Shown one piece after another: positions 57,737 to 64,000 of a stretch of 64,000 nt of DNA. Source of the DNA: Paraburkholderia monticola. GTDB taxonomy: Bacteria; Pseudomonadota; Gammaproteobacteria; Burkholderiales; Burkholderiaceae. A program made the translations under genes and the position numbers. The notes under the pieces were generated by a model. That model was not told where the DNA came from and made no database searches. It saw only the letters and a list, made by a program, of their open reading frames with translations. The first letter of the stretch is position 1, and each line of letters opens with the position of its first letter. Location: NCBI RefSeq assembly GCF_001580545.1, contig NZ_LRBG01000004.1, positions 496,001-560,000 of the forward strand, written 5' to 3'.

Positions 57737-58810
57737 ATGAACGCACTCGAACATCAACTCCAATACCCCTTCAACGACACGATGCCCGAGTCGGGCCGCA
57801 CGATGGAAGTCGCGCCCGGCGTGCTGTGGCTGCGCATGCCGCTGCCGTTCGCGCTCGACCATATCAACCTGTGGCTGCTGCGCGATGAAATCGACGGACA
57901 GCAAGGCTGGACCGTGGTCGATTGCGGCATCACGTCGGACGTGATCAAGGCGAATTGGGAGAGCGTGTTCGACTCGGCGCTCGACGGCCTGCCGGTGCTG
58001 CGCGTGATCGTCACGCATTGCCATCCCGATCACATCGGCCTTGCGCACTGGGTGTGCGGTGGCGGCGATAAAAAGCGCTGGGACGTGCGCCTGTGGATGA
58101 CGCTCGGCGAATACATGCAGGCGCGCGTGATGGCGACCGGCGACGGCTCGAACGCCGGCGGCGAGGCCGCGGCACGGCACTTCGCGCGGCACGGTCTGAA
58201 CGACGCCGACTCGCTCGACAAGCTGCGCAATCGCAAGAGCTACTACTCGAGCCTCGTGCCGGCGATCCCGGGGCAATACCGCCGTTTGCGCGAAGCCGAG
58301 GACGTGAGGATCGGCGGCAGGACGTGGCGCGTGGTGACGGGCTTCGGCCATTCGCCGGAACACTGTGCGCTGTATTGCACGGAAACCGGCACGCTGATTT
58401 CCGGCGACATGGTGTTGCCGCGCATTTCAACCAACGTGTCGGTGTTCGATATCGAGCCTGAGGGCTCGCCGCTCGAGCTGTATCTGGAATCGCTCGGCCG
58501 TTACGAGACGATGCCTGAAGATACGTTGGTGCTGCCGTCGCATGGCAAGCCGTTTCGTGGCGTGCGCACGCGCGTTCGTCAGCTGCGCGAGCATCACGAC
58601 GCGCGGCTCGCCGAAGTGCGCGAAGCGTGCGCGCTGAAGCCGCACAGTGCCGCCGATATCGTGCCGCTGATGTTCAAGCGCCAGCTCGATATCCATCAGA
58701 TGACGTTTGCGATGGGTGAGGCGCTCGCGCATTTGCATTTGCTGTGGCGGGCAGGGGACTTGAAGCGGACGCAAGATGCGGATGGGGTGATTCGGTTTGC
58801 GGCGGTGTGA
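57737..58810 (+). CDS. MBL-fold metallo-hydrolase
   Basis: This 357-residue protein has the motif VIVTHCHPDHIGLAHW near residues 93-108, a histidine in TGFGHSPEHCALY near 205-215, an Asp in LISGDMVLPRIS and a late SHGKPFRGV near 270, the standard metallo-beta-lactamase ligand set. A C-terminal helical region of about 80 residues follows. GGAGG is upstream of the ATG at 57737. It is divergent from the MerR regulator and shares its operator, so a role in acyl-CoA or thioester hydrolysis is plausible. The substrate is unproven. Confidence 0.88.
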   Translation: MNALEHQLQYPFNDTMPESGRTMEVAPGVLWLRMPLPFALDHINLWLLRDEIDGQQGWTVVDCGITSDVIKANWESVFDSALDGLPVLRVIVTHCHPDHIGLAHWVCGGGDKKRWDVRLWMTLGEYMQARVMATGDGSNAGGEAAARHFARHGLNDADSLDKLRNRKSYYSSLVPAIPGQYRRLREAEDVRIGGRTWRVVTGFGHSPEHCALYCTETGTLISGDMVLPRISTNVSVFDIEPEGSPLELYLESLGRYETMPEDTLVLPSHGKPFRGVRTRVRQLREHHDARLAEVREACALKPHSAADIVPLMFKRQLDIHQMTFAMGEALAHLHLLWRAGDLKRTQDADGVIRFAAV

Positions 58811-58870
58811 TCCTTTCGATTCGATCCGCTATGTGAGCGCACTCAGCGGCGCTGGGTGTGTTCATACGGA

Positions 58871-59314
58871 CTACTTTAACGGCAAGTCAGAAGCAGCGTC
58901 GCGCAGTTGCTGGGCACGCCGGTTGTTGAGTTCCGCTACGCAAGCCAAACTGCGCACTTCGCGTGCACTGCCGGCTCCACCGCCACTTAGCGAAGCTGCG
59001 AATTCGCATTGAGTCTCGCGGTACTTGGCAAATTTCTTGTTTGATGCGACGAGTCTTGCCTTGGCCTGGTTCACGTATTTGTCGTCTTCATCCCATTTGG
59101 AGAGGGTGCCAGCCATCTTCTCCTCGGCCCGTCTGAGGGCCTTCTGACTGGCCTCTGCTTTTTCTGCCAGACAGTCCCGCATTCCCGCTTGCGAGAACGC
59201 GCTGCATTCCTCGCGCAAAGCCCGTTCGCTTGCCACCGGAGCAGTTGAGGCCGCAAGGGCCATCGTTGGCAGGCAGGCGGCCAGGCCGAAACAGATCCGC
59301 TTTATTGCTCGCAT
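58871..59314 (-). CDS. Exported LprI-like protein (DUF1311, lysozyme-inhibitor family), candidate immunity protein
   Basis: This 147-residue protein has a signal peptide (MRAIKRICFGLAACLPTMALA) and a helical mature domain with four cysteines (37, 48, 103, 125), matching the LprI/DUF1311 pattern: EECSAFSQAGMRDCLAEKAEASQKALRRAE in outline and YRETQCEFAASL. LprI-type proteins have been reported to inhibit lysozyme. It overlaps the 3' end of the lytic transglycosylase gene by 13 bases on the same strand, which suggests it protects the cell from that enzyme. GC is lower than in flanking genes. No partner besides that gene is seen. Confidence 0.75.
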   Translation of the reverse strand: MRAIKRICFGLAACLPTMALAASTAPVASERALREECSAFSQAGMRDCLAEKAEASQKALRRAEEKMAGTLSKWDEDDKYVNQAKARLVASNKKFAKYRETQCEFAASLSGGGAGSAREVRSLACVAELNNRRAQQLRDAASDLPLK

Positions 59315-60042
59315 AGGGCCACCATTCCTTGACGCACCATTGACAATGCGTAATCAAGCTTCCTGGCGTAGTTGAGGTCACCGCCTCCGTTGTAACGCTG
59401 CGCTATCAATGTCGCGGAGAAGGGGCGCCAGCTTGCAATAGCGTTTTGAACTGAAGCTTTCCGGTACTTCAGCACTTGTCCGGGGCGTAGAACGGCGGCG
59501 GTGGGATTCAGATTTTTTAACGTGTCGATCGTGGTGCCCTGAGCCTTCGCCATCTTGTCGAGGCTGTCTCCTGGCCTGACGGCGATTTCGTAAACCTTGG
59601 GGTCAGCACCAAGTACGCTTCGGTACTTAAAATGTGCCATGCGCATGAGCAAATAACCAATACCAGCACGGATGTTATACGCCGGTATCGTTCTGACTGC
59701 GGATATTGTCAGCTGTCCTTTCCAGCCTGGTGGCAGAATCAGATCGCCGCCTTCTTTGCCCGAAAGTAGCGATGCTAATCCGGGATCGCCTGCAACCCCA
59801 ATTCGCATCGGCTTGGCGTTCCACTGAGGATCATGGGGACCTGTTTCGACCCACAACATCGCCTTGATAAGCTGCCAGTCCAGGGGCACGTACCTGGAGG
59901 TGCCGCGAAGATGGCGGTTGTACTCATTGACTGTCATCCGGATCTCGCAGTCCCAAGAATTCCATTTGGCATCGCTTACAGCCTTGCTAACACCATCCTG
60001 CCACCGTTCAAAACCTGTCCTCGTTGGAGCTTGCATTGCCAT
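59302..60042 (-). CDS. Lytic transglycosylase-like protein with an internal LysM domain, candidate toxin/effector
   Basis: This 246-residue protein has a lysozyme-like fold split by LysM. LIKAMLWVETG (59-68) supplies the likely catalytic Glu66, VAGDPGLASLL (83-93) and YNIRAGIGYLLMRM (122-135) match lytic transglycosylase motifs; then LysM occupies 150-194 (YEIAVRPGDSLDKMAKAQGT to LRPGQVLKYR), and RYNGGGDLNYARKLDYAL (216-233) completes the catalytic fold. It would cut peptidoglycan. No signal peptide is seen, which fits contact-dependent or type VI delivery or a lysis route. AAGGA six bases before ATG 60042 decides among several starts. The LprI-like gene follows with overlap. Confidence 0.72.
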   Translation of the reverse strand: MAMQAPTRTGFERWQDGVSKAVSDAKWNSWDCEIRMTVNEYNRHLRGTSRYVPLDWQLIKAMLWVETGPHDPQWNAKPMRIGVAGDPGLASLLSGKEGGDLILPPGWKGQLTISAVRTIPAYNIRAGIGYLLMRMAHFKYRSVLGADPKVYEIAVRPGDSLDKMAKAQGTTIDTLKNLNPTAAVLRPGQVLKYRKASVQNAIASWRPFSATLIAQRYNGGGDLNYARKLDYALSMVRQGMVALCEQ

Positions 60043-60357
60043 AACCATTCCTTCTGTCAAAGTGTGGGCGGCTACTTTGCAAGCAATTATCAGCTCCTTG
60101 CCTGAGAAAAATTGCATTAGGAATCGGTCTCGCGGCCAAAGGCCCGAGATCACGTCGGAAAGAGGTTACGCAGTGTTATAGCGGTGTGCCAGGTTCTGAA
60201 CTACCGCCTCAGTGCGTGTCGTGAGTTCATAGAATTCGCAAAGACAAGTGAAGAAAGATATTGAGACGATATATCGTCATGCATGAGCTGCTACGATCTT
60301 AACCTCGTCTTTAGCAATGAAAATTTCGGGGTACCGATGTTTTTCAGTCGGAGCAAT
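60043..60357. promoter_or_regulatory. Divergent control region of the transglycosylase module with a perfect palindrome
   Basis: GACGATATATCGTC at 60265-60278 is a perfect 14-bp palindrome in AT-rich DNA between the divergent transglycosylase and lipoprotein genes. It may be an operator or a shared promoter element. No gene is seen in this 315-bp region. Confidence 0.45.
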
Positions 60358-60735
60358 ATGCGCATAACTGAGGCGCGGAGATTCTCGCTGGCCTCTTGGT
60401 GGAGAGTGCTTGGCCTGCCAGTTTGGCTTGCCGGATGCAGCCTCGCGGCTGGACAACAGGGAAAGGATTCACAGATGACTCAACCGGACATGACTATGTG
60501 GCGGACCATCGACACGTTGGTGCAGCAAATTCCGTTCACTAAGGCGAAGGTCGAAAGCGTGCTTGCGACTCACCTTGTCGAGAGAGATAGCAACAAAGAT
60601 CCAATTCAAAACACGGCATTCCAGTTTTATGTCGGCGGTCCTGCCAGGCTGGCAGACGGCGTATTGGTCGGTAAGGTCGATCTACGCATCCGCCACGATG
60701 GCGGGCATCCTGCTTTTCTCGCGCTTAGGAATTGA
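60358..60735 (+). CDS. Lipoprotein, N-terminal part (frame-broken)
   Basis: ATG 60358 with GGAG just upstream opens a 125-residue frame. It begins with a lipoprotein signal (RRFSLASWWRVLGLPVWLAGC, lipobox LAGC with Cys27) followed by a mature part with text such as TIDTLVQQIPFTKAKVESVLATHL. The frame ends abruptly in ALRN at TGA 60733-60735, exactly where the next frame continues a compatible protein. So it is probably a truncated product, or the first half of a protein restored by a -1 shift. It is divergent from the transglycosylase. The family is not recognised. Confidence 0.6.
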   Translation: MRITEARRFSLASWWRVLGLPVWLAGCSLAAGQQGKDSQMTQPDMTMWRTIDTLVQQIPFTKAKVESVLATHLVERDSNKDPIQNTAFQFYVGGPARLADGVLVGKVDLRIRHDGGHPAFLALRN

Positions 60736-60953
60736 GCGGCGAATGCGTCACGCTGGCAATGGTCCGTGCGCATTACAGCAACCTCAAGATTACAGATACT
60801 CCGCGCGGGCGTTCACCGGACGAAACCACGGCATTCTCGGCCTTTCTACCGTGGGGAACCTTGTCCTTCGGTTTCGCCGAACGTAATCGTGATTGTCTCG
60901 AAGGCGTATCTCTCGATCCAAAGATCGCCGATGCAGACAGCGCGGTGAAGTAA
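60732..60953 (+). pseudogene. C-terminal continuation of the lipoprotein in another frame
   Basis: This frame opens at TTG 60732, overlapping the stop of the N-terminal part, and encodes about 73 residues (ECVTLAMVRAHYSNLKITDTPRGRSPDE..., then WGTLSFGFAERNRDCL). It lacks a ribosome site of its own and reads like the second half of one periplasmic domain. A -1 shift at AAT-TGAG would join both parts to about 198 residues. A loss-of-function frameshift is the simplest reading. Confidence 0.55.
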
Positions 60954-61008
60954 CGATAGATTGCCCTGGATTCGCAAGAGCTCTATTAATCTGAAACGCT
61001 GGAAATAA

Positions 61009-61040
61009 AAAAGCCGACCTGTGTGTCAAGGTCGGCTTCT
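61009..61040 (-). terminator. Terminator after the oligopeptide-binding protein gene
   Basis: AAGCCGACCT (61011-61020) pairs with AGGTCGGCTT (61029-61038), 8-base loop; on the minus strand TTTTTTATTTCC follows. It lies 30 bp after the 61070-62656 gene stop. Confidence 0.85.
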
Positions 61041-61069
61041 CTTTTCCCGTTTTCAGCCGCAGCGCACGA

Positions 61070-62656
61070 TCACTGCACCACCACCGCCCCAAAATTCTGC
61101 CGACCAAACGGACTCACGTGATACCCGCTCACGTTCGTCCGCGTGATCGCGGCAGCAGTCGGATAGCCGAGCGGAATCCACAGCGCTTCGTCGTGAATGA
61201 TCTGCTGTGCGGCTTCATACGCTTTCGTGCGCTTGGCGATATCGGCCGTCGCCTTGCCGTCGGCGATCAGCTTGTCGAGGTCCTGATTGCAGAAGCGCGC
61301 GAAGTTGATGCCCGACTTCACCGCGTTGCAACTAAAGAGCGGCGACAGATAGTTATCCGGATCGCCGTTGTCGCCGGCCCAGCCCATGAACAGGGTGTCA
61401 TGCTGGCCTTGCTTCGCCTGCTTGATCAGCTCGCCCCATTCGATCACCTTCACATCCGCCTTCACGCCGATCTTCGCGAAGTCGGCCTGCAGCATTTCGG
61501 CGCCGGCCTTCGGATTCGGATTCAGCACGCTGCCATTCGGACGCACCCAGATCGTCGTTTCGAAGCCGTTCGGATAGCCCGCGTCGGCGAGCAGCTTCTT
61601 CGCCTTCGCCGGGTCGTACGGCCAGCCCTTGATCGAGTGGTTGTAGCTCCATGTGTTAGGCGGATAGGGGTTCACGGCCGGTGTCGCGGTGTTGTCGAAC
61701 ACGGCCTTGAGATACGACGTGCGGTCGAACGCCATGTTCAGCGCGGCGCGCACCTTCTGGTTCTCGAGCGGCTTCTGTTGCGTGTTCAGCGCGACGAAGG
61801 CCGTCATGAACGCGGGTGTCTGCACGATCGCGAGCGACTTGTCGTTCTTCGCGTCGGCGAGATCCTGCGGCTTCGGCGACAGCGCGATCTGGCATTCGCC
61901 GGCCTTCACCTTCTGCGCGCGCACCGTCGCATCGGGCGTGATCGCGTAGATCAGTCGGTCGATCTTCGGCTTCGGCCCCCAGTAGCTCGGGTTCACGTCG
62001 TAGCGGATCACCGCGTCTTTCGTATAACTCTTCAGCACGAACGGGCCGGTGCCGATCGGCTTCGCGTTCAGGTCGACCTGCTGGCCGGCCTTCAGCAACT
62101 GGTCAGCGTACTCGGCCGAATAGATCGACGCGAAGCCCATCGTCAGGATCGACACGAACGTCGCGTTCGGCTCGTTCAGCTCGAACTTGACCGTGTTGTC
62201 GTCGACCTTGGTAATCGACTTGATCAGCTTCGGCAGGCCCATCGACTGCGCGTGCGGGAAGCCGCTCGCACCCGCCACCTTGTGCCACGGATTGCTGTCG
62301 TTGAGCATGCGGTCGAACGTGAAGATCACGTCGTCGGCGTTCAGCGCGCGGGTGGGCTTGAAGTAGTCGGTGGTCTGGAACTGCACGTTCGGGCGCAGGT
62401 GGAACGTGTAGGTCAGGCCGTCGGGGCTCACTTCCCACTTGTCGGCGAGCGCGGGGACGACCTTCTTCGCGGTTTCGTCGAACGACACCAGCGAGTTGAA
62501 GATCACGTCGGCCGATGCATTGGTCGTGACGAGCGAATTGAACTGCACGACGTCGAAACCGTCGGGGCTCGATTCGGTACAGACGGTCAACGGTTTGGCG
62601 AGCACGAGCGCGGGCGCCGTGAGCAGGATGGCGGCTGCGAGCAGTTTGAAGCGCAT
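61070..62656 (-). CDS. ABC transporter substrate-binding protein (oligopeptide/dipeptide family 5)
   Basis: The 528-residue periplasmic protein has a signal peptide (MRFKLLAAAILLTAPALVLA, cleavage near LA-KP) and the SBP family 5 pattern: VCTESSPDGFD near 26, ALADKWEVSPDGLTYTFHLRPNVQF near 70 in outline, ADDVIFTFDRML near 107, PIGTGPFVLKSY near 205, ALNMAFDRTSYL near 310 and GEL...WAGDNGDPDNYLSPLFSC near 440. It delivers peptides (DppA/OppA type) to an inner-membrane ABC importer. GGAG precedes the ATG. The permease and ATPase genes are not in the window. Confidence 0.93.
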   Translation of the reverse strand: MRFKLLAAAILLTAPALVLAKPLTVCTESSPDGFDVVQFNSLVTTNASADVIFNSLVSFDETAKKVVPALADKWEVSPDGLTYTFHLRPNVQFQTTDYFKPTRALNADDVIFTFDRMLNDSNPWHKVAGASGFPHAQSMGLPKLIKSITKVDDNTVKFELNEPNATFVSILTMGFASIYSAEYADQLLKAGQQVDLNAKPIGTGPFVLKSYTKDAVIRYDVNPSYWGPKPKIDRLIYAITPDATVRAQKVKAGECQIALSPKPQDLADAKNDKSLAIVQTPAFMTAFVALNTQQKPLENQKVRAALNMAFDRTSYLKAVFDNTATPAVNPYPPNTWSYNHSIKGWPYDPAKAKKLLADAGYPNGFETTIWVRPNGSVLNPNPKAGAEMLQADFAKIGVKADVKVIEWGELIKQAKQGQHDTLFMGWAGDNGDPDNYLSPLFSCNAVKSGINFARFCNQDLDKLIADGKATADIAKRTKAYEAAQQIIHDEALWIPLGYPTAAAITRTNVSGYHVSPFGRQNFGAVVVQ

Positions 62657-62841
62657 AGGATCTCCGGTAACGAGCGCAGTCAGGCAGTGCGTCTGGTTGT
62701 GATTATGGCGGCGCGGGGTCTCTGGCGTTTGTCTGTGAGGTCAAGCCGGCGGCGCGCCTTCGCGAAAGCTTATCGAAGGGCCATTATGGCGACAACAATT
62801 TAATCGACATATCAATATGGAGGCGCGGCCACGTGGCAGCT

Positions 62842-63660
62842 TCAGGCCGCCGCGGCCTGGCGCAGCAGATAGCCGATGCCGTCGATTGCCCGCACGCCGT
62901 ACCACGACGTCATTTCCCCATCGATCAGCTCGATGCGCTTGCCGGCGAGACGCGGATCGCGCGCGAGCGCATCGCGGTGCGCGGCCGTGAAGCGGTACGG
63001 CTCGCTCGACAGCAGCACGCGGTCGACTTGCGCAAGCCAGGGCGCGTCGGCGAAATCGAGCGTGGGGTAGCGGGCGGCGCCCGCGCTGCCGCCGTGCACG
63101 TCCGGCAGCGTGTGCCAGTTCACGAGGCGCAGCATCGCGGCGATGTAGGTGTCGCGCGCGACGCTCATCCACGGTTCGCGCCAGATCAGGTACAGCACGT
63201 TTTGCGCGGGGAATGCGTGAGCGGCGGCTTCGCGCAGACGCGCATCGAGCATGCTGCTCAAGTGCCGCGCTTCGTCTTCGCGTCCGAAGATTGCGCCGAG
63301 CAGCGCGTACAGCGCGAGGTTGTCGCGCGGCGTTTGCGGATGGGTGACGACGATGTGCGGCACGAACGCGCGCAGTTGCTCCACGGTGTCGCGTTCGTTC
63401 TCGTCGACATTGACGATCAGGTGAGTGGGGTGCAGCGCGCGGATCGCCTCGAGCTTGACGGCCTTGGTGCCACCAACCTTCGGCACCGCGAGAACCTTGT
63501 CGCGCGGATGCACGCAAAAGCCGGTGCGCCCGACGATCTGCGGCTCGAGGCCGAGCGCGAACAGCGTTTCGGTCAGGCTCGGCACCAGCGACACGATGCG
63601 CGCACCAGCGCCCGCGAAATCGTGCGCGACGCCGGCTGCATCGACCGCACGGGGTGACAT
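62842..63660 (-). CDS. Cobalamin-binding (BtuF-like helical-backbone) protein without signal peptide
   Basis: This 272-residue protein has the type III periplasmic-binding pattern: RIVSLVPSLTETLFALGLEPQIVGRTGFCVHP near residues 21-53 in outline, and LIVNVDENERDTVEQLRAF near 80. It resembles BtuF-like vitamin B12 binding proteins. No signal peptide is seen at the chosen start (MSPRAVDAAG), which would leave it cytoplasmic. An unrecognised upstream start is unlikely, as the SDR stop is only a few bases before. The icmF enzyme in this window needs cobalamin. Confidence 0.82.
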   Translation of the reverse strand: MSPRAVDAAGVAHDFAGAGARIVSLVPSLTETLFALGLEPQIVGRTGFCVHPRDKVLAVPKVGGTKAVKLEAIRALHPTHLIVNVDENERDTVEQLRAFVPHIVVTHPQTPRDNLALYALLGAIFGREDEARHLSSMLDARLREAAAHAFPAQNVLYLIWREPWMSVARDTYIAAMLRLVNWHTLPDVHGGSAGAARYPTLDFADAPWLAQVDRVLLSSEPYRFTAAHRDALARDPRLAGKRIELIDGEMTSWYGVRAIDGIGYLLRQAAAA

Positions 63661-63663
63661 GGG

Positions 63664-64000
63664 CTACTCGGTGGCGGCGCGCGGCTTGCGCGGCGCGCGT
63701 TCGAACACGCGATCGTAGAGCCAGCGCGGCAGCACATGCAGCAGCATCGCGGCCACGCGCATCTGCCACGGAAACACCGAGAACGCCGTTTGCCGCTCGA
63801 CGGCACCCGCGACCTTCGCCGCGAAGCGGTCGGCGTCCATCAGGAACGGCATGTTGTACGGATTGTGCTCGGTCATCGGCGTGCGGATATAGCCGGGCGC
63901 GATCGTGACGACGCCGACGCCGAACGGCCGCATTTCGACGCGCAACGCTTCGAGATACTTGAACGCCGCCGATTTCGACGCGCTGTAGGCGCCCGAGCCC
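63664..64000 (-). CDS. Short-chain dehydrogenase/reductase, 3' part (5' end outside window)
   Basis: The frame runs from the window edge (from base 63999 on the minus strand) to the TAG at 63664-63666, giving about 111 residues. GAYSASKSAAFKYLEALR carries the SDR catalytic YxxxK, followed by VVTIAPGYIRTPMTEHNPYNMPFLM and a C-terminal extension with hydrophobic RVAAMLLHVLPRWLYDRVF that may touch the membrane. The gene continues beyond 64000. It ends 3 bases before the cobalamin-binding gene, so the two may share a transcript. Confidence 0.85.
   Translation of the reverse strand, partial: GSGAYSASKSAAFKYLEALRVEMRPFGVGVVTIAPGYIRTPMTEHNPYNMPFLMDADRFAAKVAGAVERQTAFSVFPWQMRVAAMLLHVLPRWLYDRVFERAPRKPRAATE

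Overview
The window looks like the chromosome of a Burkholderiales beta-proteobacterium, most likely Paraburkholderia or a close relative. This rests on high GC with strong third-position G/C bias, a bioA-bioF-bioD-bioB operon, a KirBac1.1-like potassium channel, a fused isobutyryl-CoA mutase (IcmF), two-component anthranilate dioxygenase genes, an AceK kinase/phosphatase and a Burkholderia-type trimeric porin. No rRNA, tRNA, CRISPR array or intact insertion sequence was seen.

Region 1 (1-4466) is the right end of a defence island with lower GC and less biased codons: the 3' end of hsdS, an Abi_C-type abortive infection gene and hsdR, tightly coupled on the + strand, followed by a 12-bp tandem repeat near the probable boundary. 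Region 2 (4467-18201) holds a chemoreceptor whose conserved C-terminal tail lies in another reading frame, an AraC/XylS regulator convergent with antABC (anthranilate to catechol), a Cache-GGDEF cyclase, a RutG-like pyrimidine permease, a CPA1 Na+/H+ antiporter, an EAL protein and cutC. Region 3 (18215-28428) holds a 1195-residue indolepyruvate ferredoxin oxidoreductase, KirBac, two small conserved-looking genes, a LacI regulator / AGE isomerase / PfkB kinase operon and a BASS-family transporter. Region 4 (28988-39496) holds a small secreted protein, a porin, a LysR regulator, icmF, nitronate monooxygenase, a fluoroacetate-dehalogenase-like hydrolase, an Lrp regulator and a DMT exporter.

Region 5 (39766-49354) is mostly minus-strand operons: a tightly packed set (2-hydroxyacid dehydrogenase, HMG-CoA lyase, YbaK, DUF1289, MaoC, MBL) and bioAFDB. 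Region 6 (49779-58810) has an exported alpha/beta hydrolase and a long minus-strand operon, merR-aceK-thiolase-SDR-acyl-CoA dehydrogenase-ychJ. It is headed by a LiuR-like regulator with a matching palindrome, and a second MBL-fold gene is divergent from it. This layout suggests joint control of acyl-CoA breakdown and isocitrate dehydrogenase phosphorylation.

Region 7 (58871-60953) is a lower-GC insert. It encodes a signal-less lytic transglycosylase with a LysM domain inside its catalytic fold, an overlapping exported LprI-like (lysozyme-inhibitor) protein, and a divergent lipoprotein split by a frameshift. It resembles an antibacterial effector/immunity module and is the best candidate for new biology here. 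Region 8 (61070-64000) carries an oligopeptide-binding ABC protein, a BtuF-like cobalamin-binding protein and the 3' part of an SDR gene.

Assignments are by reading motifs and remembered family features; no database search was run.
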